Origin: Pseudomonadota bacterium
GTDB taxonomy: Bacteria > Pseudomonadota > Gammaproteobacteria > Burkholderiales > Burkholderiaceae_C
Assembly (NCBI GenBank): GCA_022566735.1
Contig: JADFIG010000013.1
Location: forward strand, 20,110 to 84,109
Length of the DNA: 64,000 nt
Reading direction: 5' to 3'
The position numbers and the translations under genes were made by a program. The notes beneath the pieces were generated by a model. It saw nothing but the letters and a program-made list of their open reading frames with translations. It was not told the DNA's origin and made no database searches. Below, piece by piece: positions 56,590 through 64,000 of the stretch; within the stretch, counting starts at the first letter, position 1; each line of letters begins with the position of its first letter.

Positions 56590-57816
56590 TCAAGGCGCGC
56601 CATCCGCTCCATCCAGCCCGAGCCGGCTCGCTCGCCGGGCTTCCTGGCGCCGCTGGACGCGCTGCGCCCACAGGCTGAGCGCCAGCGCCAGCAGCATCCA
56701 CGCCAGCGCGGGCCAGTGCAGCGGCGCATAGCCCTGGTGGGCAATCACCCAGCCACCGCCTGAGGCCCCCAGCGCATGGCCCGTGTAGATGGCCGAGGTG
56801 TTGAGCGCCATCAGGGCCGGTGCCAGCCGCGGTGACAGCCCGCCCAGGCGGGCCTGCTGACCGGAGTTGGTGGCAAAGCCGCTCAGCGCCCAGGGCAGCA
56901 GCACCAGGGCCAGGGCCGGCAGGCTGCCCGCCAGCGGCCACAGCAGCAGGCTCACCGCCATCATCCCCAGGGTCAGGCTGACCGCGGGCGCTGCCCCGAC
57001 GCGGTCGACCATGCGGTTGAGCACCACGTTGCCGGTCAAGGCCAGTGCGCCGAACCAGGCGAACATCAGGCTGATCTGCTCGGGGCTGGCGCCGAACACC
57101 TGGCGGTAGTAGGGGGCCGCATAGGCCAGCACCGTGAACTGCCCGGCACTCTGGCAGGCGGTGACGAAGACCAGCGCCATCAGCAGCGGCGAACGCAGCA
57201 CCTTGCCCCAGGAGCGCAGCGACAGCGCCGGCGTGCGGATGCCATGGGGCAGGGCGCGGTGCACCAGGAAAGCCGCGACCAGGGCCGCGACGCCGACGCC
57301 GGCCATGGCCACCCGCCAGCCCAGGCGCTCGCCGATCCAGGCCGACAGCGGCATCCCTGCCACCGAGGCGATCGACCAGCCCATGAACACGAAGGTGATG
57401 GCCCGGCCACGGTGGGCCGGCGTGCTCATGAAGCCGGCGGTGGCTGCGGCCTGCGGGGTGAACACCGCGGCCGACAGCACCGTCAGGGCGCGCACCGGCA
57501 TCAGCCAGTGGTAGTCCGGCGCCAGGGCCGACAGCAGGTGGCCCGCCGCGTACCAGAGCAAGGCCCAGGTCAGCAGCTTGCGCCGGTCCATCTGTGCCAC
57601 GCGCCAGGCCAGCAGCGGCGCGCCCACGCCCATCATCACCGCCGCCACCGCGATGAGCCGACCGCCCTCGCTGACGGTCACGTGCAAGTCGTGGGTGAGG
57701 TCGTTGAGCGTGCCGGCCATGACCATCACGCCGCAACCGATCACGAAGTTGCCAAGCAGCAGCGCCCACGAGGCCGCTCGCAGGCTGTGTCGGGACAGGG
57801 CGCGCTCCAACTCCAT
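56590..57816 (-). CDS. MFS transporter
   Basis: 408 residues with about 12 hydrophobic helices. MDRRKLLTWALLWYAAGHLL carries the R-K/R motif of the loop between helices 2 and 3, and MVDRVGAAPAVSLTLGMMAV the equivalent in the second half. FMSTPAHRGRAITFVFMGWS and GMPLSAWIGERLGWRVAMAG suit the drug or sugar efflux (DHA1/AraJ-like) class. Substrate not predictable. Confidence 0.88.
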   Translation of the reverse strand: MELERALSRHSLRAASWALLLGNFVIGCGVMVMAGTLNDLTHDLHVTVSEGGRLIAVAAVMMGVGAPLLAWRVAQMDRRKLLTWALLWYAAGHLLSALAPDYHWLMPVRALTVLSAAVFTPQAAATAGFMSTPAHRGRAITFVFMGWSIASVAGMPLSAWIGERLGWRVAMAGVGVAALVAAFLVHRALPHGIRTPALSLRSWGKVLRSPLLMALVFVTACQSAGQFTVLAYAAPYYRQVFGASPEQISLMFAWFGALALTGNVVLNRMVDRVGAAPAVSLTLGMMAVSLLLWPLAGSLPALALVLLPWALSGFATNSGQQARLGGLSPRLAPALMALNTSAIYTGHALGASGGGWVIAHQGYAPLHWPALAWMLLALALSLWAQRVQRRQEARRASRLGLDGADGAP

Positions 57817-57829
57817 CGCGTGCCTGTGC

Positions 57830-58837
57830 TCAGTGCTGCACGCGCAGGGCCTCGGGGTTGACGATGTGGGTCGGGTGCCCGTCCATGAAATTCAGCAGGT
57901 CGTCGAAGGCGGCGCTGAAGTGCTGCTCGTAGCTGTCCTGCTCGACGAAGCCGATGTGCGGCGTGCACACCGCGTTTTCCAGGCGCAGCAGCGGGTGGCC
58001 CTGCAGGATGGGCTCGCTCTCGAAGACATCGACCGCGGCCATGCCGGGGCGGCCCCGGTTGAGCGCCATCACCAGCGCGTTGTCCTGGATGAGTTCGGCC
58101 CGCGAGGTGTTGACCAACAAGGCCGTCGGCTTCATGCGGCTGAGGTCCTCGAAGGTGACGATGCCCCGGGTGCTATCGCAGAGCTTGAGGTGCAGGCTGA
58201 GCACGTCACAGGCCTCGAAGAAGGCCTCGCGAGACGGCGCGGGGATGCAGCCATCGGCCTGGGCCTGGGCCCGCGACGCCTCGCTGCCCCAGACGGTCAC
58301 GTGCATGCCGAAAGCCTTGCCATAACCCGCCACCAGCTTGCCGATCTGACCGTAGCCCCAGATGCCCAGCGTCTTGCCGTTGAGTTGCACGCCCAGGCCG
58401 AAATTGGTCGGCATGGACGCCGACTTCAGGCCGGACTGCTGCCACGCGCCGTGCTTGAGGTTGCCGATGTATTGCGGCAGGCGGCGCATCGCGGCCATCA
58501 CCAGGGCCCAGGTGAGCTCGGCGGGCGCCACCGGCGTCACCTCGCAGTGCGCCACGGCGATGCCCAGGCGGGTGCAGGTGTCGACATCGATGTGGGGGCC
58601 CAGCGGACCGATCTGGCAGATCAGGCGCAGCTTGGGGAGCTTTTCGAGCAGGGCCTTGGGGAACTGCGTGCGCTCACGGATCACCACCAGCGCCTCGGCG
58701 TCACGCAGGCGCACGGCGAGCTGGCCGATGCCCTTGACGGTGTTGGTGAAGACCTTGGCGGACAGGCCGTCGAGCTTGGCGGCGCAGCGCAACTTGCGCA
58801 CGGCGTCCTGATAGTCGTCCAGGATGATGATGTTCAT
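57830..58837 (-). CDS. D-2-hydroxyacid dehydrogenase family protein
   Basis: 335 residues from ATG at 58837. NAD-binding LGIWGYGQIGKLVAGYGKAF, catalytic Arg in LLVNTSRAELIQ, Glu in AAVDVFESEPILQ, and His in VCTPHIGFVEQ. N-terminal MNIIILDDYQDAVRKL resembles the phosphoglycerate-dehydrogenase-like members. It would reduce a 2-keto acid or act as SerA-like enzyme; substrate is not determined. Confidence 0.88.
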   Translation of the reverse strand: MNIIILDDYQDAVRKLRCAAKLDGLSAKVFTNTVKGIGQLAVRLRDAEALVVIRERTQFPKALLEKLPKLRLICQIGPLGPHIDVDTCTRLGIAVAHCEVTPVAPAELTWALVMAAMRRLPQYIGNLKHGAWQQSGLKSASMPTNFGLGVQLNGKTLGIWGYGQIGKLVAGYGKAFGMHVTVWGSEASRAQAQADGCIPAPSREAFFEACDVLSLHLKLCDSTRGIVTFEDLSRMKPTALLVNTSRAELIQDNALVMALNRGRPGMAAVDVFESEPILQGHPLLRLENAVCTPHIGFVEQDSYEQHFSAAFDDLLNFMDGHPTHIVNPEALRVQH

Positions 58838-58924
58838 GGGGCTGTGTGCAATCCAGCTTCCCATTGTGCAACGCTTGCGGCGCCGAACGTGATCGGCGTG
58901 TTGCGCGATGTGTGCAGAGGTGTC

Positions 58925-59449
58925 TTACCAGGTCGTGACGCGGCCGCGGGCATCCTCGCTGCGGCGCGAGGCGCGCACCGGGAAATGGCCATCGAGCCCA
59001 TCCAGGCGCATCTGCGCTTCCATCTGGCCGCGGTGCACGGCGATCACCTTGAAGACGTCGGCGCGCAGGTGCCACAGCTCGCGCAGCGAGCGGGCCGACT
59101 CGATCTGGTCGCGCACCTGGTTGGCGCGCAGGGATTGCAGGTCCCACAGGGCGGCCACGAACTCGGACTGGATGGCGCGCAGCCCGCTGGTGGGGGCCAG
59201 GGCGCGCGGGGCCTCGTCGAGGTCCCACAGCCATTGCCAGAAACGGCGCACCCAGGTCAGGCCGACCGGGCTGCTGCTGGCAAAGCGGGAGGGTGGGGTG
59301 ACTTCATGGCGGCGCGAGGGCGCCTCGCCTGCTGCGCCGCTGTCCAGGGGCATGGCGGCCAGCGGTTTCACGGAAGCCAGCGCGGCGTGCCGGCCCAGGT
59401 GCCTGCCGGCCTGCGCCGCGTCGTCGTTGGAGTAGAAAAAGGATGCCAT
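58925..59449 (-). CDS. Conserved hypothetical protein
   Basis: 174 residues from ATG at 59449. N-terminus MASFFYSNDDAAQAGRHLG, then a disordered Pro/Ser part, a helical core (RAIQSEFVAALWDLQSLRAN, ARSLRELWHLRADVFKVIAV) and an Arg-rich end. Looks like a lineage-specific protein. No motif identified. The 147 bases before bfd hold no other gene. Confidence 0.65.
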   Translation of the reverse strand: MASFFYSNDDAAQAGRHLGRHAALASVKPLAAMPLDSGAAGEAPSRRHEVTPPSRFASSSPVGLTWVRRFWQWLWDLDEAPRALAPTSGLRAIQSEFVAALWDLQSLRANQVRDQIESARSLRELWHLRADVFKVIAVHRGQMEAQMRLDGLDGHFPVRASRRSEDARGRVTTW

Positions 59450-59596
59450 CTCGCCCTCGCTGCGCAACCGGGGTCGCGCTGTTCAGCTCTGTCCCCGTGG
59501 ACATCGGCCATGGTAGGCAGAGCTTGAGGGGGGAATCCCCTGAAGAGCGGGCGAAATGCCGCCCCTCGTGAGCAGGTGTAGCCGGTTGCCGGGCCG

Positions 59597-59830
59597 TCAG
59601 GCCGCCAGAACAGGGTGCCACTGCACGGGCTGCGGCGCAGGGCGGGCGTCGGCCTGGGCCTTGGCCACCACCTGGGCGGCGGTCATGACCTGGCGCGCGC
59701 AGTCCTCGCAGCAGCCGCAGCAGGTGGCCACGCGGGTGCGGTCCTGCAGGGCTTCGAAGGAGGCACAGCCTCCGTGCACTTCGGCAACGATGTCTCGGTC
59801 GGAAACGCTGTGGCAGACACACACGATCAT
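59597..59830 (-). CDS. bfd: Bacterioferritin-associated ferredoxin Bfd
   Basis: 77 residues. MIVCVCHSVSDRDI and TRVATCCGCCEDCARQVMTA supply the four Cys of the 2Fe-2S cluster. Bfd delivers electrons to bacterioferritin to release iron. The Fur-like box at 59887 and the bfr gene upstream in the same direction support this. Confidence 0.9.
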   Translation of the reverse strand: MIVCVCHSVSDRDIVAEVHGGCASFEALQDRTRVATCCGCCEDCARQVMTAAQVVAKAQADARPAPQPVQWHPVLAA

Positions 59831-59886
59831 GGCGGCACGCGGGGGCGTCAGGGCGCCCGGCTGGACTCACATGCTGCGCATTATGT

Positions 59887-59904
59887 AATGCGAATGATTC
59901 TCAT
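59887..59904 (-). promoter_or_regulatory. Fur box upstream of bfd
   Basis: AATGCGAATGATTCTCAT, whose complement ATGAGAATCATTCGCATT is a classic Fur-binding sequence of betaproteobacteria. It sits 57 bases before the bfd start, between bfr and bfd, so bfd is likely derepressed in iron limitation independently of bfr. Confidence 0.8.
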
Positions 59905-59957
59905 GCAAGCGGGTCATGATCCCCGTGCTGCGAGCAGGGGATCGGCGGTGCGCCCGC

Positions 59958-60437
59958 TCAGCTGGCCACGTCGCCCATCATGGACTGCAGGTAATTGGCC
60001 TCGCCCACCTTGCCCAGCAGGTCGATCTGGGTTTCGAGGAAGTCGATGTGCTCCTCGGTGTCATCGAGGATGTGCTGCAGCAGGTCGCGCGAGACATAGT
60101 CGCGCACCGATTCGCAATGGGCGATGCCGTCCTTGATGGTGGCCTGGGCGGCGGTTTCCAGTTGCAGGTCGCACTTCAGGATCTCGGGCACGGACTCGCC
60201 GATCAGCAGCTTGCCCAGCGCCTGCAGGTTGGGCAGGCCGTCGAGCATGAAGATGCGCTCCATCAGCTTGTCGGCATGCTTCATCTCGCCGATGGACTCC
60301 TCGTACTCCTTCTTGGCCAGCTTGTCGAAGCCCCAGTGCTTGAGCATGCGGTAGTGCAGGAAGTACTGGTTGGTGGCGGTCAGCTCGTTTTTCAGCTGGG
60401 CGTTGAGCAGTTCGATGACCTTGGCGTCGCCTTGCAT
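59958..60437 (-). CDS. bfr: Bacterioferritin
   Basis: 159 residues from ATG at 60437. Ferroxidase ligands are visible in LNAQLKNELTATNQYFLHYR (Glu 18), YEESIGEMKHADKLMERIFM (Glu, His; the Met region for haem) and DDTEEHIDFLETQIDLLG (Glu, His). Family length is normal. Stores iron as a 24-mer with haem between subunits. Confidence 0.93.
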   Translation of the reverse strand: MQGDAKVIELLNAQLKNELTATNQYFLHYRMLKHWGFDKLAKKEYEESIGEMKHADKLMERIFMLDGLPNLQALGKLLIGESVPEILKCDLQLETAAQATIKDGIAHCESVRDYVSRDLLQHILDDTEEHIDFLETQIDLLGKVGEANYLQSMMGDVAS

Positions 60438-60486
60438 GGTGCGTCCTTGTTCGGTGATGTTGGCGAAGATTGTGGCCCAGGCCGGC

Positions 60487-60699
60487 GACATTGTGAACCG
60501 ATGTCATGGCGGTGGGACACACGGGCGTAGGCCAGATCGGCTATACTCCTAAGGTTTACCCGCAACCACCCCCCGCCCGGTCACACCCCTCGTTTCCTTC
60601 ACTGGAGTCGATCCTGTCACGCCCCTGCCACGCCCTCGTGCGTCGCATCCGGGTTGGCAGCAGAGAGCCGGGCGCGCACAACAAACGGAGAATGAACCC
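60487..60699 (+). promoter_or_regulatory. carAB leader region
   Basis: 213 bases between the divergent bfr and carA. A -10 box TATACT lies at 60541-60546 with no strong -35. The leader of about 150 bases is pyrimidine-rich near 60560-60600 and has no evident gene; GGAG lies before the GTG start of carA. It probably carries the pyrimidine/arginine control of carAB. Confidence 0.45.
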
Positions 60700-61887
60700 G
60701 TGCTGCCCGTCCTGCCCCAAGCTCTTCTGGCCCTCGCAGACGGCACGGTCTTTCCAGGCACCTCGATCGGCGCTGCCGGTCACACCGTCGGCGAAGTGGT
60801 GTTCAACACCTCGATCACCGGCTACCAGGAAATCCTCACCGACCCGAGCTACTGCCGTCAGATCGTGACCCTCACGTATCCGCACATCGGCAACTACGGT
60901 GTCAACGGTGAAGACGTCGAAGCCTCGAAAGTCCATGCCGCTGGTCTGATCATCAAGGACCTGCCCATCCGCACGTCCAACTTTCGCCAGACGCGCACCC
61001 TCTCGCAATACCTGCAGGACGAAGGCACGGTCGGCATCGCCAACATCGACACCCGCAAGCTGACCCGCCTGCTGCGCACCCAGGGCGCGCAGAACGGTTG
61101 CATCGTGGCGCTGCCGGTGGGCGAAGCCATCACCGAGGCGGTGATCGCCGATGCCGTGGCCCGCGCCAAGGCCGCGCCGAGCATGGCCGGCCAGGACCTG
61201 GCCCAGGTCGTGACCCGCACCGATGTCGGTCAGTGGGACGAAACCGAGTGGAAGCTGGCCAATCCCGAGTTGGGTGGCCAGCCCGGCTTCGGCAAGCAGA
61301 CGGCCCCGAAGTTCCACGTCGTGGCCTATGACTTCGGTGTCAAGCGCAACATCCTGCGCATGCTGGCCGAGCGCGGCTGCAAGGTCACCGTGGCGCCCGC
61401 CAAGACGTCCGCGGCCGAGGTGCTGAAGTACCAGCCCGATGGCATCTTCCTGTCCAACGGCCCTGGCGACCCGGAGCCTTGCGACTACGCGATCGCCGCC
61501 GTCAAGGAACTGATCGACACCGGCATCCCCACCTTCGGCATCTGCCTGGGTCACCAGATCATGGCGCTGGCCTCCGGTGCCAAGACCTTCAAGATGAAGT
61601 TCGGCCACCACGGCGGCAACCACCCCGTGAAGGACTTGGACACCGGCCGCGTCAGCATCACCAGCCAGAACCACGGTTTCGCGGTCGATGAGAAGACGCT
61701 GGGCCCCAACCTGCGCGCCACGCACATCTCCCTGTTCGACGGCACGCTGCAAGGCCTGGCCCGCACCGACAAGCCCGCCTTCTGCTTCCAGGGCCACCCG
61801 GAAGCTTCGCCGGGCCCGCATGACATCGCTTATCTGTTCGACCGCTTCGTGTCGCTCATGACCACTGCACAGGCGGAGAAGAAATAA
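60700..61887 (+). CDS. carA: Carbamoyl-phosphate synthase small subunit
   Basis: 395 residues from GTG at 60700. [20 protein letters not shown] and [20 protein letters not shown] open the N-terminal domain. The glutaminase triad is present: Cys in [16 protein letters not shown], His and Glu in [15 protein letters not shown]. It supplies ammonia to CarB for carbamoyl phosphate in pyrimidine and arginine synthesis. carB starts directly after the stop. Confidence 0.95.
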   Translation: MLPVLPQALLALADGTVFPGTSIGAAGHTVGEVVFNTSITGYQEILTDPSYCRQIVTLTYPHIGNYGVNGEDVEASKVHAAGLIIKDLPIRTSNFRQTRTLSQYLQDEGTVGIANIDTRKLTRLLRTQGAQNGCIVALPVGEAITEAVIADAVARAKAAPSMAGQDLAQVVTRTDVGQWDETEWKLANPELGGQPGFGKQTAPKFHVVAYDFGVKRNILRMLAERGCKVTVAPAKTSAAEVLKYQPDGIFLSNGPGDPEPCDYAIAAVKELIDTGIPTFGICLGHQIMALASGAKTFKMKFGHHGGNHPVKDLDTGRVSITSQNHGFAVDEKTLGPNLRATHISLFDGTLQGLARTDKPAFCFQGHPEASPGPHDIAYLFDRFVSLMTTAQAEKK

Positions 61888-63231
61888 ATGGCAAAGCGCA
61901 CCGACATCAAGAGCATCCTCATCATCGGCGCCGGCCCGATCATCATCGGCCAGGCCTGCGAATTCGACTACTCCGGCGCCCAGGCCTGCAAGGCCCTGCG
62001 CGAAGAGGGCTACAAGGTCATCCTGGTCAACAGCAACCCGGCGACCATCATGACGGACCCGAACACGGCGGACGTCACCTACATCGAGCCCATCACCTGG
62101 CAGGTGGTCGAGCGCATCATCGCCAAGGAACGCCCCGACGCCATCCTGCCGACCATGGGCGGCCAGACCGCGCTGAACTGCGCCCTGGACCTGCACAAGC
62201 ACGGCGTGCTGGACAAGTACAAGGTCGAGATGATCGGGGCCAATGAGCACGCGATCGAGAAGGCCGAAGACCGCCAGAAGTTCAAGGAGGCCATGACCTC
62301 CATCGGTCTGGACTCGGCCAAGTCGGGCATCGCGCACTCGATGGAAGAAGCCTGGGCCGTGCAGAAGCGCATCACCGCCGAGATCGGTGGCGCGGGCTTC
62401 CCGATGGTGATCCGTCCCAGCTTCACGCTGGGTGGCACGGGTGGCGGCATCGCCTACAACCCCGAAGAGTTCGAAGAGATCTGCAAGCGTGGCCTGGACC
62501 TGTCGCCGACCAAGGAGCTGCTGATCGAAGAGTCGCTGATCGGCTGGAAAGAGTACGAGATGGAAGTGGTCCGCGACAAGGCGGACAACTGCATCATCGT
62601 GTGCTCGATCGAGAACCTGGACCCGATGGGCATCCACACCGGTGACTCCATCACCGTGGCCCCGGCTCAAACGCTCACCGACCGCGAATACCAGCTGCTG
62701 CGCGACGCCTCCATCGCCATCCTGCGCGAAATCGGCGTCGAGACCGGCGGCTCGAACGTGCAGTTCTCGATCAACCCGGACAACGGCCGGATGATCGTGA
62801 TCGAGATGAACCCGCGCGTGTCGCGTTCCTCGGCGCTGGCCTCCAAGGCCACCGGCTTCCCGATCGCCAAGATCGCCGCCAAGCTGTCGGTCGGCTACAC
62901 GCTCGACGAGCTCAAGAACGACATCACCGGTGGGGCGACCCCGGCGTCCTTCGAGCCCTCGATCGACTACGTGGTCACCAAGATCCCGCGCTTCGCCTTC
63001 GAGAAGTTCCCTGCTGCCGACAGCCGCCTGACCACACAGATGAAGTCCGTGGGCGAGGTGATGGCCATGGGCCGCACCTTCCAGGAGTCCTTCCAGAAAG
63101 CCTTGCGCGGCCTGGAAACCGGCATCGATGGCCTGAGCGAGATCAGCAACGACCGCGAAGAGATCCTGCAAGAGATCGGCGAGCCCGGCCCCGAGCGCAT
63201 CCGCTTCCTGGGCGACGCTTTCCGCATCGGC
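61888..63231 (+). CDS. carB: Carbamoyl-phosphate synthase large subunit, truncated at a sequence junction
   Basis: Only about 448 of roughly 1,080 codons are present. [30 protein letters not shown] ATP-grasp segments ([20 protein letters not shown]), [20 protein letters not shown] and [16 protein letters not shown] are intact, so the carboxyphosphate half is normal. It ends in [12 protein letters not shown], after which normal CarB should continue into its oligomerisation domain. Instead the frame runs nine alien codons to a stop at 63258 while another gene's frame takes over. carB is essential, so a real truncation is unlikely. Confidence 0.85.
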
Positions 63232-63233
63232 CG

Positions 63234-63986
63234 GAGATCGCCACCGGGATCCGCATGACGGTACCGGAGGGCGGAGAGGAGATGGAGAGGCTTCGAGCCG
63301 GCCTGGGCACGGTCCTGGCACCCGAGGCGCTGCTCTTCGACCTGGACGGGGTGTTGGCCGACGTCGAGGACTCGTATCGACGCTGCGTCCTGGAGACGGC
63401 GGAAAGCTTCGGGGTCCCGATCACCCGTGCGGACCTGGAGACGGCCGTGCTGGCAGGCGACGCGAACAACGACTGGGTGCTGACCCAGCGCATTCTGGAG
63501 GCTCGGGGCGTCGAGGTCCCCCTGGAAGACGTCATCGAGCACTATCAGGCGATCTACCTGGGCACGCCGCAGAAGCCTGGGCTCCGTGAGTCCGAGCGAC
63601 TTCTCGTCGGTCGAGACGTGCTGGAGCGGCTGGCGGCCCGCTTACCCCTGGGCATCGTCACCGGTCGTCCGCGGGCCGAGGCCACCTGGTTCCTGGACAG
63701 GACCGGCATATCGGACCTCTTCGGAGCGGTCGTATGCCTGGAGGACGGTCCCCTCAAGCCCGATCCCGAGCCCGTGCGGGTGGCCCTCGCACGGTTGGGC
63801 GTCGAGCGAGCGTGGATGATGGGCGACACGCCCGACGACCTCCGAGCCGCCGCGGCCGCCGGAGTCCTTCCGGTGGGGATCGTGGCTCCGGGGGACGACC
63901 CCAGCAACGCTCTTCCGGCCCTTCGGGACGCCGGAGCGGCCACCGTACTGGACCACGTCACCAATCTCGAGGAGCTACTCCCATGA
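63234..63986 (+). CDS. C-terminal part of a HisC-HAD phosphatase fusion (5' part missing, foreign to carB)
   Basis: The frame runs in from the junction without its own start: [20 protein letters not shown] looks like the last strand and helix of a histidinol-phosphate aminotransferase. From residue about 35, [19 protein letters not shown] (motif I), [15 protein letters not shown] (motif II), PLKPDPEPV (motif III Lys) and [18 protein letters not shown] (motif IV) form a complete HAD of the TIGR01548 type, known next to or fused with histidine enzymes. Read from internal ATG 63255 it would be 243 residues. Codon use differs from the carAB side. Confidence 0.75.
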   Translation, partial: EIATGIRMTVPEGGEEMERLRAGLGTVLAPEALLFDLDGVLADVEDSYRRCVLETAESFGVPITRADLETAVLAGDANNDWVLTQRILEARGVEVPLEDVIEHYQAIYLGTPQKPGLRESERLLVGRDVLERLAARLPLGIVTGRPRAEATWFLDRTGISDLFGAVVCLEDGPLKPDPEPVRVALARLGVERAWMMGDTPDDLRAAAAAGVLPVGIVAPGDDPSNALPALRDAGAATVLDHVTNLEELLP

Positions 63987-64000
63987 CCCCGCGAGAGGCC
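63983..64000 (+). CDS. Start of a further gene, possibly hisB (cut by window edge)
   Basis: ATG at 63983 overlaps the HAD stop as ATGA and reads MTPREA before the window ends. In a histidine operon an imidazoleglycerol-phosphate dehydratase would fit here, and such proteins begin with a short basic N-terminus, but six residues cannot prove it. Confidence 0.35.

Noticed and set aside
60556..63321. A 2.8 kb open frame on the minus strand opposite carA and carB
   Set aside because: It crosses three plus-strand genes and the chimeric junction, with Leu/Asp/His-rich shadow composition. carA and carB on the plus strand are unambiguous.

Overview
The window is a near-complete temperate podovirus-type prophage (1 to about 53,500) integrated in the chromosome of a high-GC betaproteobacterium, probably Burkholderiales. 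The host call rests on the PHA regulator PhaR, the tesA/ybbA pair, a Fur-boxed bfd next to bfr, and the sequence character of carA and carB. No integrase is visible and the leftmost gene is cut, so the left prophage end lies outside the window. The right end is marked by an orphan tRNA 3' end with its terminator at 53,478-53,543.

Phage left arm (1-7,904, minus strand): an early operon with a RecB/Cas4-like nuclease, a RecT-type annealing protein, an FtsK-gamma-like protein, an SMC/RecF-like ATPase, an HNH endonuclease, a vWA protein, a possible 2OG-Fe(II) oxygenase-like protein and a DUF3268 protein. It is driven by a promoter (about 7,938-7,966) covered by copies of a GATAGCAAATGC operator. 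Immunity region (8,000-10,600): a leftward CI/LexA-like repressor and a rightward YdaS/Cro-like gene separated by three more operators, plus small secreted proteins and a long structured inverted repeat. Right early arm (10,611-19,887, plus strand): a tightly overlapping operon with a helicase-DNA methyltransferase fusion, HNH protein, DUF1376 replication protein carrying iteron-like repeats (candidate origin), RusA resolvase, zinc proteins (one possibly Q-like), many small proteins and a DUF2829/Tad2-like protein (candidate anti-Thoeris sponge). An opposite-strand membrane protein (moron) follows.

Late arm (20,756-52,459, plus strand): terminator, holin, endolysin, Rz with Rz1 nested in another frame, small terminase, an inserted HNH gene, a large terminase with a frameshift at its Walker A motif, P22-like portal, scaffold, major capsid, connectors, a possible beta-helix tailspike, tail proteins, a glycine-rich J-like fibre, DUF4376, GNAT and PP-loop enzymes, internal virion proteins, and one 2,968-residue polyvalent ejected protein that appears to carry two small overprinted genes. 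Right-end cargo on the minus strand is a membrane protein and a SLOG/DUF2493-like protein.

Host genes (53,669-63,231): phaR, tesA-like esterase, ybbA-like ABC ATPase, rlmB, MFS transporter, D-2-hydroxyacid dehydrogenase, a hypothetical, bfd, bfr, carA and the first 448 codons of carB. At about 63,231 carB stops abruptly and the sequence becomes the tail of an unrelated histidine-operon gene (HisC-like C-terminus fused to a HAD phosphatase, then a new start). This is most simply an assembly chimera, so the last about 770 bases should not be assigned to the same organism without checking.
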